Position numbers and translations under genes: made by a program. From NCBI GenBank assembly GCA_020882975.1, contig JAHRFD010000038.1:1-41879 (forward strand): 41,879 bases of DNA. The letters run 5' to 3'. The notes beneath the pieces were generated by a model. It worked only from the letters and a program-made list of their open reading frames with translations, ran no database searches and was not told the origin of the DNA. Positions 23,545-31,949 of this stretch are shown one piece after another (position 1 is the first letter of the stretch; every line of letters starts with the position of its first letter). The DNA is from Microcoleus sp. EPA2. Lineage in GTDB: Bacteria; Cyanobacteriota; Cyanobacteriia; Cyanobacteriales; Microcoleaceae.

Positions 23545-24317
23545 TCCCACACCCTCCAAGGAGCCTCTCCATTATCCCACAGTTCATTCAAATACTTATA
23601 CTCGCGGTAAGTATCCATCGCAAAAAAGAAACCTTCGTGGCGATACGCCATCAATTGTCCCTGCGCTGCTAATTGCTCTAGTGGCTCTCGCTCCAAAAAA
23701 CAATCATCCCCCCTTAAAGCATCAAATATGCTCCGGTGAAGAACCAAAAATCCAGCACTAGCCCAGCCATCTATTTGAGGTTTTTCGGTGAATTCCAGAA
23801 CTTTGCCTTGGTTGTCCACATCTAAAATACCATATCTCGATATCGGGCGAACTGTACTAACAGTTGCCAGCTTACCATGAGACTTATGAAAATCTACCAA
23901 AGCTCCAATATCGATATCAGCAACTCCATCACCGTAAGTCACCATAAAGGTATCCTCAGTAATGTATTTCTCCACCCGTTTCACCCGCCCCCCAGTCATG
24001 CTATCTGGTCCGGTTTCCGCCAGTGTCACCTGAAAATCTTGCTCGCGGTGTTCCTCGTGATAAGTAATCTGATTTTGGCGACCCAAGCAAATAGTAAAAT
24101 CATTATTCATCGCTTCATAATTCAGGAAATACTCCTTAATCATGTTGCCTTTGTAGCCCAAACACACAATAAAATCCTGGAATCCGTAGTGGGCATAGGT
24201 CTTCATAATGTGCCAAAGAATCGGTCGTCCGCCCACATCAACTAGGGGCTTGGGACGAAATTCTGTTTCTTCTCGGAGACGTGTCCCCAAACCGCCGGCT
24301 AGTATAACTACTTGCAT
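23541..24317 (-). CDS. rfbF: Glucose-1-phosphate cytidylyltransferase
   Basis: A 258-residue nucleotidyltransferase of the expected length. The signature GGLGTRLREET at 8-18, followed by RPKPLVDVGGRPILWHIMK, is that of RfbF, as are GYKGNMIKEYFLNYE and VTYGDGVADIDI. It makes CDP-glucose from CTP and glucose-1-phosphate, the first committed step of CDP-deoxysugar synthesis. It is first in a five-gene set (rfbF, rfbG, C-methyltransferase, rfbC-like, reductase) with overlaps or very short gaps, so the CDP-sugar operon probably starts here. The 194-base gap upstream could hold its promoter, though none is convincing. Confidence 0.95.
   Translation of the reverse strand: MQVVILAGGLGTRLREETEFRPKPLVDVGGRPILWHIMKTYAHYGFQDFIVCLGYKGNMIKEYFLNYEAMNNDFTICLGRQNQITYHEEHREQDFQVTLAETGPDSMTGGRVKRVEKYITEDTFMVTYGDGVADIDIGALVDFHKSHGKLATVSTVRPISRYGILDVDNQGKVLEFTEKPQIDGWASAGFLVLHRSIFDALRGDDCFLEREPLEQLAAQGQLMAYRHEGFFFAMDTYREYKYLNELWDNGEAPWRVWE
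23553..23557 (-). promoter_or_regulatory. Ribosome binding site inside rfbF for the rfbG start
   Basis: GGAGG on the minus strand, 8 bases before the ATG at 23544. It supports the 4-base-overlap start and coupled translation of rfbF and rfbG. Confidence 0.55.
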
Positions 24318-24376
24318 TGTTTCACAGTTTTAAACTTCATCAACTAATCTTTATTTACAATGGTTTTCCAGAAGCC

Positions 24377-24455
24377 TACCACAATTTGGAGTAAGTTTTG
24401 CTCTCGTCCCAAGGAACTCAAGCCATCACCACCCACGAACATACCAGACCGCAGC
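24377..24455 (+). repeat. Degenerate dispersed repeat, copy B
   Basis: This matches 12558-12634 in ordered blocks (AAGTTTTGC, CTCAAGCC, ATACCAGACC). It lies in the gap between rfbF and the end of the TPR-glycosyltransferase gene. The nature of the repeat is unknown. Confidence 0.45.
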
Positions 24456-24511
24456 CCCTCTCAGGATGTTCCCACAGCACGGGTATCAACAGACTCCCGA
24501 TGTATCGCGCA

Positions 24512-26662
24512 TCAAGTGCCTGTTTGCCTCAGTCCCAAATTGTAATACTTTTGCAAGAAAGAGCGTCCCATCCGGCTATTGAAAGCACTCGGCCCATAAG
24601 GTGTTGGCAGAGAGTTGAACTCCTGCTGTAAAATTTCGTCTTCTTCTGTATATTGCACTTTACCCTCCAGTCGATCGAGCATTTCCAGTACCAAGTCATT
24701 AATCTCCTCTGGCGTATTATCCACCACTTTAATGCCCCAGGAGTAAAGAAGTTTGCTGTTGAGGTTGAAAAAGAAGCGAGGCGCTAGTGCTTCTTCAAAG
24801 GTGAGATAGCGATTTTCAACTTCAGACCAAGCCAGCTTGGGGATGAATAAATCCTGGCTTTGGTAAGGACTAGCTGAAATTGGCCATATATTGGTTAGCA
24901 CGCCAGGTACACCAAATATAGAGGGAAGATAACTTAATCCTGAATTAGTGCCAAGTAAAAAGCGACAGGAAGCACACAAAAAGATATCCATCCAATCACT
25001 TTTCGCATCAGTGCGAGCATAGTCAATAACCTGCCTCATAGGTGTCATTGGTTTCATCGTAGGGTCGCCCATGCGGATGACCCAGCCACCCCGCGCTACA
25101 ATTGACTCAATTGCTAAAAGGTATGTGTTGATATCAGCATTGCGATAGTTACTTACTGCCTCTGAGTGGAAGCCATTTTCTCGAACGTGAAGACAGATAA
25201 ACCAGGCATTTTTAGGTATGCCAAGGTCTTGTAGGCTGCACCAGCCACGCTCGTAATCCAATGGTGATAAAGTCAGTAGAGGTGGTTGTTTCTCGGCTTC
25301 CCACTGCTTCTGAACTAAAGGCACGGCATAAGACGTATCTACCATCTTTTTGTCGGACAATTTGATGTAGAATAGAGTGTATTCTAAACACCGCAGTTTT
25401 TTGGCCATTGGAAGCAGGCGAACGATGAGGGAATTGTCAGTTATTATGTATAGATAGCGACGCCAGTAGTTGACTAAACAGGGGTTGATTACTTGTTCGG
25501 AAGGTGCTAAAATAATTGTTTGGTGTTGGGGCCGCCAGCCAATAATACCCATTTTGATATAAATGTCTATAGTGCAAGCTAGTTGACCTATTGCTTGTAA
25601 CCAGGGCCAGTGGGTGAAATACTCCGGCGTTATAAACCGGATACCTAAATTACTTAGGGGATGGGTTCTCATCTGAGAATTATATATATCAATTGCTTGT
25701 TGCATAGAACTGATTGATTCATTTAATTTGCCCAAATCCCACAAATTCCAGCTTATTTTGGCATGAGCTTCTGCTAGGTTAATATAACAATCAGCCCAGT
25801 CTGGCCATTTGTCGATCGCTCTTTGGTAAATCTCAATTGCTTCTTCTAATTTACCTTGCTGTATCAGTAAGTTTCCGAGGTTGAAAAGTGCCTCTTGTTC
25901 TAAAGAGGGTTTATTTTGCTTCTGTTTAGCCTCATCTATTTCAGCTTGATCTATCAGTAAGTTGACAAGGTTGATATGTGCTTCTTCTAAGTCAAAGTTG
26001 ATGGCGATCGCTTTTTTATAACTTTCAATTGCCTGTATTCGTCGATTTTGTTGTGCTAATAGCTTGCCTAATTCAAAGTAGCTTTCTGCACTATCTGGAG
26101 CGTTTTCAATGGATTTACCTGTTTTAGCGATCGCAACTTCCAACTGTCGCCGTTTTGTCAGGGTTTCTGCTAAATTGCGGTAGTCATCATTAACTGATGG
26201 ATTGAGCCTAATAGCCTGACTGTAATAATTGTCGGCTTCATCCCACCGCTGCTGTTTTGCCAAGGATTCCGCAGCTTGACAGTACAAGGCTGCTGCTTCT
26301 TCGCTACGGCCCTGTTTGCAGAGGACTTCCCCTAAATTAATGTAAAATCTATAAAAATCAGGGGAAAGCTGAATGGCGTGACTGTAGGAGGCGATCGCAT
26401 CATCCCACCGGCACAGTTTTGCCAAGGCTTCCCCTAAATTGTAATAAGACCAAACCGAATTAGGGTTGAGTTGAATAGCGCGATCGTAGGAAGTAACGGC
26501 TTCATCCCAGCGATCGAGTTTAGCTAATGTTTCCCCTAAGTTGTGGTGAGACAAATAAAAGTTGGGGTTGTGCTCGATCGCTTGGCGGTAAGAGGCGATC
26601 GCCTCTTCTAATTTGCCTTCCTGCCTAAGTTTGTTCGCTGCTTGAAAATAGCTTGCTGTCAT
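24512..26662 (-). CDS. TPR array fused to TIGR04372-like glycosyltransferase
   Basis: About 716 residues. Residues 5-330 are TPR units (GKLEEAIASYRQAIEHNP and variants), with a divergent linker near 240-260. From about 336 (LGIRFITPEYF) to the end the protein matches, from memory, the putative glycosyltransferase family TIGR04372. Its motifs are CLHVREN, WVIRMGDPTM, DWMDIFLCASCRF near 555 and GTNSGLSYLPSIFGVP. That family occurs in O-antigen-type clusters and is GT-B-like; the reaction is unproven. The ATG at 26662 is preferred to the GTG just before it, by alignment with the paralogue at 37519 (MTASYFQAANKL against MALNFFQAGNKL). It overlaps the SIS-domain gene by 38 bases, so the two are coupled. 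Confidence 0.85.
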   Translation of the reverse strand: MTASYFQAANKLRQEGKLEEAIASYRQAIEHNPNFYLSHHNLGETLAKLDRWDEAVTSYDRAIQLNPNSVWSYYNLGEALAKLCRWDDAIASYSHAIQLSPDFYRFYINLGEVLCKQGRSEEAAALYCQAAESLAKQQRWDEADNYYSQAIRLNPSVNDDYRNLAETLTKRRQLEVAIAKTGKSIENAPDSAESYFELGKLLAQQNRRIQAIESYKKAIAINFDLEEAHINLVNLLIDQAEIDEAKQKQNKPSLEQEALFNLGNLLIQQGKLEEAIEIYQRAIDKWPDWADCYINLAEAHAKISWNLWDLGKLNESISSMQQAIDIYNSQMRTHPLSNLGIRFITPEYFTHWPWLQAIGQLACTIDIYIKMGIIGWRPQHQTIILAPSEQVINPCLVNYWRRYLYIITDNSLIVRLLPMAKKLRCLEYTLFYIKLSDKKMVDTSYAVPLVQKQWEAEKQPPLLTLSPLDYERGWCSLQDLGIPKNAWFICLHVRENGFHSEAVSNYRNADINTYLLAIESIVARGGWVIRMGDPTMKPMTPMRQVIDYARTDAKSDWMDIFLCASCRFLLGTNSGLSYLPSIFGVPGVLTNIWPISASPYQSQDLFIPKLAWSEVENRYLTFEEALAPRFFFNLNSKLLYSWGIKVVDNTPEEINDLVLEMLDRLEGKVQYTEEDEILQQEFNSLPTPYGPSAFNSRMGRSFLQKYYNLGLRQTGT

Positions 26663-27284
26663 CACTTACCGAACTCTCAATTTCTGTTGCTGATAACGAA
26701 CCTTTCATCAACCCATCTAGAATACAATGACAGATGCACAAATGGGTAATTTCTGCAAATCCATAGGCCATTGTCGGGACAAAAAAGTTAATATCTCCTA
26801 ATTGACGCAGGGGATTATCTGGCTTAAAAGCTGATAGGGTGATGACGTGACAGCCCATTTGAGCTGCTTGACGAGCACCTGCTAGGATGTTGGCAGACTG
26901 TCCAGAACTGCTAATAGCAAATACGATATCTCCCGATTGGGCAAAGGTGGCAATGGGTTTGCTGAAAACTTGTTCGTAGCCGAAATCGTTGCTGATGCAG
27001 GTGAGGAGAGCTCCATCATTGAAAGCCATTGCGGGAAAGCCTCCATTTCGCCAGTAATCTATCGCCTGGTGACTGGCTACGGCTGCACTGCCGCCATTGC
27101 CAATAAAAATTACTTTTTTTTGCTGTTGGCTTTGTTGAGATACCAAAGCTGCGGCTTGACTAATTGCTTCGGCAAAGGAAAGAGGCTGAGATTTTTTGTC
27201 AGTCGCTTCAAAGTTTTCGCTTAAATTTGCAAGTTGGCGGAAGTAATCGGTGGCAAAGGGGAGTTGTGAGGGAAAGGTTTGCAT
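26625..27284 (-). CDS. SIS-domain sugar-phosphate isomerase, GmhA-like
   Basis: A 219-residue SIS protein most like phosphoheptose isomerase GmhA, which turns sedoheptulose-7-phosphate into heptose-7-phosphate. FIGNGGSAAVASHQAIDYW is the phosphate-binding loop and ISSSGQSANILAGARQA the second. The active-site Glu of classical GmhA (in HFAEELTG) appears to be replaced by Asp or lost (HQAIDYW), while the late His (AEITHLCICH) is kept. It may therefore be a related isomerase with another substrate. No kinase, phosphatase or guanylyltransferase of a GDP-heptose pathway is visible here. It is immediately upstream of, and overlapping, the TPR-glycosyltransferase. Confidence 0.8.
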   Translation of the reverse strand: MQTFPSQLPFATDYFRQLANLSENFEATDKKSQPLSFAEAISQAAALVSQQSQQQKKVIFIGNGGSAAVASHQAIDYWRNGGFPAMAFNDGALLTCISNDFGYEQVFSKPIATFAQSGDIVFAISSSGQSANILAGARQAAQMGCHVITLSAFKPDNPLRQLGDINFFVPTMAYGFAEITHLCICHCILDGLMKGSLSATEIESSVSDDSKLFSSSEQT

Positions 27285-27672
27285 TTAATTTGTCAGTTTT
27301 GGTTTTAGTTGATGAGTCATATCAATTCCGGTTGCACCGTCAGTGATAATAACGGAGGACACGGCAATGCCGTTTCCTTACCCCGATTAATTGTAGGGAC
27401 ACTCAAGCGTGCCCATTGGTGTCAACTTAAGAGTAAAACCCTTAAGAAATCTCGTTTTTACCCTAGTCTAGATCCCCCTAAATCCCCCTTAAGAAGGGGG
27501 ACTTTGAGTAGACTCCTGTCCCCCCCTTCTTAAGGGGGGTTAGGGGGGATGGAAGTTTGATAGTTAAACAACAATCTCTGACTGAGTTTGATGTTAAGTT
27601 GACACTAATGGACACGCCACTGCCGTGTCCTGACTGTGGGTTATATTAATTCCGATACTAACGGATTTGATA
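27285..27672. repeat. 388-base gap made of nested inverted repeats
   Basis: There is no gene. An outer inverted pair, 27413-27430 against 27594-27611 (17 of 18 matching, core GTGTCAACTTAA), encloses a strong palindrome with arms 27472-27502 and 27518-27550 (ATCCCCCTAAA... against ...TTAGGGGGGAT). Flanking it is a GGACACG/CGTGTCC hairpin near 27611-27630 and a related GGACACGG motif near 27357. The arrangement suggests a composite of palindromic or MITE-like elements, one inside another. It splits the long minus-strand run and may also end transcription. Confidence 0.75.
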
Positions 27673-28149
27673 TCATGCCCATGTTAAATTTTTAGTGCTG
27701 AACTCCTGCCAAGCTGCGGTTAGTTCATCAGAGGCGATCGCCTCGACAACTTGTGGCAGCATCCGCGGAATTTTCGGCACTAGCAGCACTTTAGTCAATT
27801 CCTCAAACGTAAATAGTTGGAAGGCTTGCCCCTCCGTTAAGGTTAATTGGCTAGTCGGTACTGTCAAGGGAATACCAAAAATATAGGTGGTGCAAGGTCG
27901 ATCGGGTGCTTCCCAAGTTAGCAGGTATTTAGGTTCGGGCGGTATCCAACAAAGTTCTTCTTCGATTTCTCGTTTCATCGCTTGGGCGGGAGTTTCCCCA
28001 TCATCAACAGTACCGCCGAACAGTCCCCAATGATTGGGAGCTATAATCTCAGGTATGTTATCTCGCAGTTGCAGTAACAGGCGAGATCCTTGATAAATAA
28101 GTGCTTTTGCAACTTGCAGATTAACTCGATCGGCGGTGTTTTGAACCAT
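27673..28149 (-). CDS. Nudix hydrolase
   Basis: A 158-residue Nudix protein. The Nudix box is GGTVDDGETPAQAMKREIEEEL, with the metal-binding REIEEE intact. Substrates of this family are nucleoside diphosphates linked to another moiety; nothing here shows which. Beside nucleotide-sugar enzymes a role in trimming NDP-sugars or oxidised nucleotides is possible (inference). It starts 4 bases after the stop of the GalE-like gene, so it belongs to that operon, and it is the last gene before the repeat-filled gap. Confidence 0.88.
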   Translation of the reverse strand: MVQNTADRVNLQVAKALIYQGSRLLLQLRDNIPEIIAPNHWGLFGGTVDDGETPAQAMKREIEEELCWIPPEPKYLLTWEAPDRPCTTYIFGIPLTVPTSQLTLTEGQAFQLFTFEELTKVLLVPKIPRMLPQVVEAIASDELTAAWQEFSTKNLTWA

Positions 28150-28153
28150 AAGT

Positions 28154-29149
28154 TTAGGTTTTTCCTAAATAGTCAAACCATGCTTTTGTGGCTTCCTGAA
28201 TGGAATCAGGAGTCCAGACTGGCGCTTCTCGCCACAGGTTGATGTTTGCTAACATCTGTGCTACTCCTTCGGGGAAAGGAACTTTTGGTTCCCATCCTAG
28301 GAGAGTTTTAGCTTTGGTGATGTCTCCCCAAGTGCAGTCTGGTTCTCCGGGACGTTTGGGGATGTGGACGATAGGGCCGCCTAATAGTTCCACGAGGGTG
28401 AGGACACTTTGAGGATTACCCGAACCAATGTTGATAATTTCACCCGTTACATCCGATGCTGCTGCGGTGACAAAGGCTTCTACGACATCGCTGACGAAGG
28501 TAAAGTCTCTGGTTTGGGTGCCATCGCCGACAAGGGTGAAGGGTTTTCCTGCTAATTTTTGAGCTAAAAACACGCCGAAGACGGCACCGTAGGCCCCTGT
28601 GGTTCTAGAACGCGGCCCGTACACGTTAAACAGTCGCAGGGAAAGGGCCGGGAGTTTGTAAACTTTGGCCCAGTGCATGACCATTTGCTCGCCTAAATAC
28701 TTTGTCAAGCCGTAGGGGTGTTCGGGAACACAGGGATAGGTTTCGGGTGTGGGATATTGGTCTGGGATGCCGTAGCAGGTGGAGGATGCGGTGTAGACGA
28801 AGCGTTGGATTTGAGCGTGGCGGCAAGCGTCTAGCAGGCTAAAAGTACCTTGAACGTTCGAGTGGTAGTATTGGCTGGGGTTTTCGATCGACGGTACTAA
28901 GTCGGCGAGCCCTGCTAGGTGAAATACCCAGTCAATTCCTTCTAGGATGGAGGGGGTGATGGTGGCTGCGTCTTGCTCGATAAAGGTAAATTTGTGATCG
29001 CTTTTTGCTTGTTCTAGGTTGGCGAGGCGACCTACAATTAGGCTATCTAGACCTGTGACGGTGTGGCCGAGGGAAAGCAGGCGATCGCACAGGTGGCTGC
29101 CGATGAAGCCGGCGGCACCTGTTACCAAGCAGCGTTTTGCAGTAGTCAA
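28154..29149 (-). CDS. NAD-dependent sugar-nucleotide epimerase (GalE/WbpP-like)
   Basis: A 331-residue extended SDR with GAAGFIG near 12-18, HLAGLADLVPS, TASSTCYG, YGLTK (active-site Tyr/Lys) and SLRLFNVYGPRSRTTGAYGAVF. This is the pattern of UDP-glucose or UDP-GlcNAc 4-epimerases and close relatives such as dehydratases; RDFTFVSDVVEAF is the conserved late motif. It probably supplies a C4-epimer sugar donor. Its ATG overlaps the stop of the preceding methyltransferase by 4 bases. Exact substrate cannot be read from motifs alone. Confidence 0.88.
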   Translation of the reverse strand: MTTAKRCLVTGAAGFIGSHLCDRLLSLGHTVTGLDSLIVGRLANLEQAKSDHKFTFIEQDAATITPSILEGIDWVFHLAGLADLVPSIENPSQYYHSNVQGTFSLLDACRHAQIQRFVYTASSTCYGIPDQYPTPETYPCVPEHPYGLTKYLGEQMVMHWAKVYKLPALSLRLFNVYGPRSRTTGAYGAVFGVFLAQKLAGKPFTLVGDGTQTRDFTFVSDVVEAFVTAAASDVTGEIINIGSGNPQSVLTLVELLGGPIVHIPKRPGEPDCTWGDITKAKTLLGWEPKVPFPEGVAQMLANINLWREAPVWTPDSIQEATKAWFDYLGKT

Positions 29150-30303
29150 TGGCTATCTCCTTTCAAGTAAGGTTGACTCAAAATAAAATTGCTAGATTGA
29201 GATGTAAAATATTCCTGTTGCATTTTTTTGCTGATATTCTTACCCGTAGCATGAGTAAAAGGCATTACAATGTCCATTCCAGGTGGGATATCTTGAGGCT
29301 TGACAATGGGAATATTGCCAATGTTGTTGCCCACCCTTTGGCTGTCTTCATCAATGAAACAACTTGGCGGATTTGACAGTTGACTTGATACCCAAATTCC
29401 TGATATTCCAGTACCAAAAATAGCATACTTCCGATTCTGGGTTGCTCTTTCAAACTCTGCTACTGTTTGTTTGAGCCAGTAAAAGTAGCCATCGGGTGTA
29501 AAACTTGAATCTGGCAAGGATTGTTTGGGGATGGAGCCATCATCGCGCTTCAGTAGTAGAGTCAAGCAATTGTGTACCCAATCATAGCCATCAAGTTCTA
29601 TCTGATAGCCCGTTTCCTGACAAAGCTTGATTAAGGCAGAATTAGTAAAATGTGACCAATGATCGATCGTAGCAAAGTCAAAGGGAGTGCGATGAATATC
29701 TGGAACTTGTATAAGTAAAAAGCCATCTTCTGTCAGGTACTCCCTTAACAGAGTAAGAAATTGAGCGGGTTCTGGGATATGCTCCAAACAATGCCACAAA
29801 ACAATTAGGTTAAAATTTTGTTTTGGAACATTATCCAGGCTTTCAGTATAAAACTCAACCACCCCAGGAATTGCTAAAATTTCTTCTTTTGATTTGTCTC
29901 CCAAGTCAAATGCAAATAACTGCCATTGCAGCAAAAGTTGACTAGCAGATTTCAAAATAGCGCCATTCCCTGTACCGATATCGAGTAGGTTTCCAGATTT
30001 TGGTAACAACGAAATACATTGCTCTATCGCATGATAACTTCGGGCGCGCGGTGGGCTATCTTTGGGAAAAACAAGTTGTTCTTTTCCGCTTGAAACTTTG
30101 TAGGTTTCATAATTTTGATAAAGAGAGTTAATGAATGAAACTTCTCTCTGGCTATGAGCTTTTTGCAGGTGGTGGCAGTTTTGACAGTAATAGATTTTGG
30201 CTGGTAGAGAACACAAGTCTGGTTCCGATGTTACCGAAGCTGGCTTAAGACCAATATCTCCCAATTCTGTTACCCGATCGGACCTGCAAAGATTGCACTT
30301 CAT
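29146..30303 (-). CDS. SAM methyltransferase with N-terminal zinc motif
   Basis: A 385-residue protein with the same three-part layout as the gene at 18581. CNLC near the start and CQNC near 35-38 form a zinc site. The SAM domain has LLDIGTGNGAIL and LWHCLEHIPEP, and the C-terminal Rossmann-like domain has YAIFGTGISGIW and FIDEDSQRVG. It lacks the HEHFSYF motif of the C3-methyltransferase at 21270. A sugar methyltransferase is the likely role; C- or O-specificity is open. It sits between the TylF-like methyltransferase (25-base gap) and the epimerase (4-base overlap). Confidence 0.85.
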   Translation of the reverse strand: MKCNLCRSDRVTELGDIGLKPASVTSEPDLCSLPAKIYYCQNCHHLQKAHSQREVSFINSLYQNYETYKVSSGKEQLVFPKDSPPRARSYHAIEQCISLLPKSGNLLDIGTGNGAILKSASQLLLQWQLFAFDLGDKSKEEILAIPGVVEFYTESLDNVPKQNFNLIVLWHCLEHIPEPAQFLTLLREYLTEDGFLLIQVPDIHRTPFDFATIDHWSHFTNSALIKLCQETGYQIELDGYDWVHNCLTLLLKRDDGSIPKQSLPDSSFTPDGYFYWLKQTVAEFERATQNRKYAIFGTGISGIWVSSQLSNPPSCFIDEDSQRVGNNIGNIPIVKPQDIPPGMDIVMPFTHATGKNISKKMQQEYFTSQSSNFILSQPYLKGDSH

Positions 30304-30328
30304 AAACTTAGTTCTCTACTTCAGTTGT

Positions 30329-31111
30329 CTATTGTTTGATCAAGTAAGCGCCGGGAACATTATTCCATTCAAATTTCTTGAGTTCTACGTGCTGTCCCTT
30401 GAAATATTCTTCTACTGCTTTACTTTCCCCAGACCATTCTAAGATGCCATATTCATCAAATATTACAACTCCCCCTGGCACAACTAATGGATATAAATAA
30501 TCTAAACCTACTTTGGTCGGTTCGTACATATCAATGTCGAAGTGCAATAATGAAATTCGCAAACCAGGGTTTTTTGCAACAAATTCTGGAATGGTTGCGG
30601 TTACATCTCCCACTACCAGTTCAATGCGTTTTTTCCAGCCCACAAAGCGGTCAGCATCAAATATGTCAATTACATCCAGTAATTCTTCATAGAATTTCTC
30701 TGGACTAAAACCCCCTTCTACCTTGTGAGACTGTTCGTAGTTAGGCCCATCTTCAGGGCGTAAACCTGTGAATCCTTTAAAATTGTCAAAACCCCAAACT
30801 TTCTTAGTGCGATCGCCTATGTTACGCGCTTCCAGAAGATTGGCAAAAGTCATCAAACTCTGACCTCTAAAAACCCCTAGTTCTACAATGTCCCCCGGTA
30901 AATCAATAGTGCGACGAAACAGTTCGTAGTGAGCCAGAAACTTTTTAAGAACAGTACGCCTTGCGTAAATCGGAAACCCATTGATAATTTCTATAGGGGA
31001 AACTTTGTGTTTAGAAAATAGATCTTCTAAGCGACTTTCAATCTCTTGATCTTTTGTGTATTTTTTTGTGCCGTCAAATTTTTCTGCTTCACTCACTTTC
31101 AGCCACCTCAT
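30329..31111 (-). CDS. TylF/MycF-family O-methyltransferase
   Basis: A 260-residue protein of the TylF/MycF family, enzymes that methylate sugar hydroxyls of macrolides with SAM and a divalent metal. Motifs: IVELGVFRGQSLMTFANLL (SAM loop), VWGFDNFKGFTG, and LLHFDIDMYEPTKVGLDYL with the metal-binding Asp cluster, then PGGVVIFDEYG. Its ATG abuts the stop codon of the upstream dioxygenase gene with no gap. A sugar O-methyltransferase acting on the product of this cluster is the probable function. Confidence 0.9.
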   Translation of the reverse strand: MRWLKVSEAEKFDGTKKYTKDQEIESRLEDLFSKHKVSPIEIINGFPIYARRTVLKKFLAHYELFRRTIDLPGDIVELGVFRGQSLMTFANLLEARNIGDRTKKVWGFDNFKGFTGLRPEDGPNYEQSHKVEGGFSPEKFYEELLDVIDIFDADRFVGWKKRIELVVGDVTATIPEFVAKNPGLRISLLHFDIDMYEPTKVGLDYLYPLVVPGGVVIFDEYGILEWSGESKAVEEYFKGQHVELKKFEWNNVPGAYLIKQ

Positions 31112-31933
31112 TTAGTTAGTTTTATGGATTTCCCCAGACCAGGGATCGTAAAAAGATTTTGAACTTACAGTATTCGTGCTAAAAGCCCTCATGTCAATAC
31201 TAAATCTGATAATATTATTTGAGGTATTGAGAGCTGATGCGTGAACAATAGTGGGCGTAAAAAATAGCACATCCCCTAGTTCCATTTGCGGTGAGTACGC
31301 AGCGTAGGTTGACTCGTCAAAAAAAGCTCTACTTTCCCAAGCACCGCTGGAACCATGGGTTAAGTTGCCCAACTCTTGAGTCCCTTCGTAAAATGTCACC
31401 CCACCTACTTCCTCTGTGATTGGCGTTAAAGGAACCCAAGCAGTAATAAATCTTTCTATATGGGTACTATAAGCACTATCTTGATGGGGTGGTACTATAG
31501 TTTGGTCGGCACGAGGCACTTTAAATCGGAGCATGGGAGGATAGTGCAAAAAATATCTCGTTTCGCCGAAAACGTCTGCTACTAATTCTCGCAGACTTAG
31601 GGTAGCTAGAAAGTCGCGAATTTCGGCGGACAATCGAGTTTCTAAGTCAAACTCCCCCCTCAAAAAATGGCGTAAATCTTTTGGGAGTCCCATTGCTTCA
31701 TACTCGACAATACGATCGCTGTGATACCGATAGCTTTCCACCGATGTTACATCTTTTCCCCCAGACCATTCTTGGAAGCGATCGCGCAGGTTGTCAAGCC
31801 TTGCCGCTAGGTAATTCTGCATTTGGCGGATAACGGACTGGTCTATAACGTTGTGGCAAACTAGATACCCTTGCTGAGACAGAATTTTAGAGTGAGAAGA
31901 TTGATATTGTTGATGTTGAGCTTTGTCGATCAT
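31112..31933 (-). CDS. Phytanoyl-CoA dioxygenase (PhyH)-like 2OG/Fe(II) oxygenase 1
   Basis: A 273-residue jelly-roll oxygenase. The iron triad is H150 and D152 (PPHQDSAYS) and H231 (FFTPTIVHAS), with R243 as the 2-oxoglutarate anchor. LRFKVPRADQ and GGVTFYEGTQELG fit PhyH-like enzymes active in secondary and glycan metabolism. It would couple decarboxylation of 2-oxoglutarate to hydroxylation or oxidation of an unknown substrate, most likely a sugar or sugar-bound group. It lies in a compact block with two more PhyH-like genes, an SDR and the LIC12192-family gene, 16 bases from the next oxygenase. Confidence 0.88.
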   Translation of the reverse strand: MIDKAQHQQYQSSHSKILSQQGYLVCHNVIDQSVIRQMQNYLAARLDNLRDRFQEWSGGKDVTSVESYRYHSDRIVEYEAMGLPKDLRHFLRGEFDLETRLSAEIRDFLATLSLRELVADVFGETRYFLHYPPMLRFKVPRADQTIVPPHQDSAYSTHIERFITAWVPLTPITEEVGGVTFYEGTQELGNLTHGSSGAWESRAFFDESTYAAYSPQMELGDVLFFTPTIVHASALNTSNNIIRFSIDMRAFSTNTVSSKSFYDPWSGEIHKTN

Positions 31934-31949
31934 ATAGTCACTGTTCCAA

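Noticed and set aside
23877..24245. 122-codon plus-strand frame opposite rfbF
   Set aside because: Antisense of a highly conserved enzyme; no independent support.
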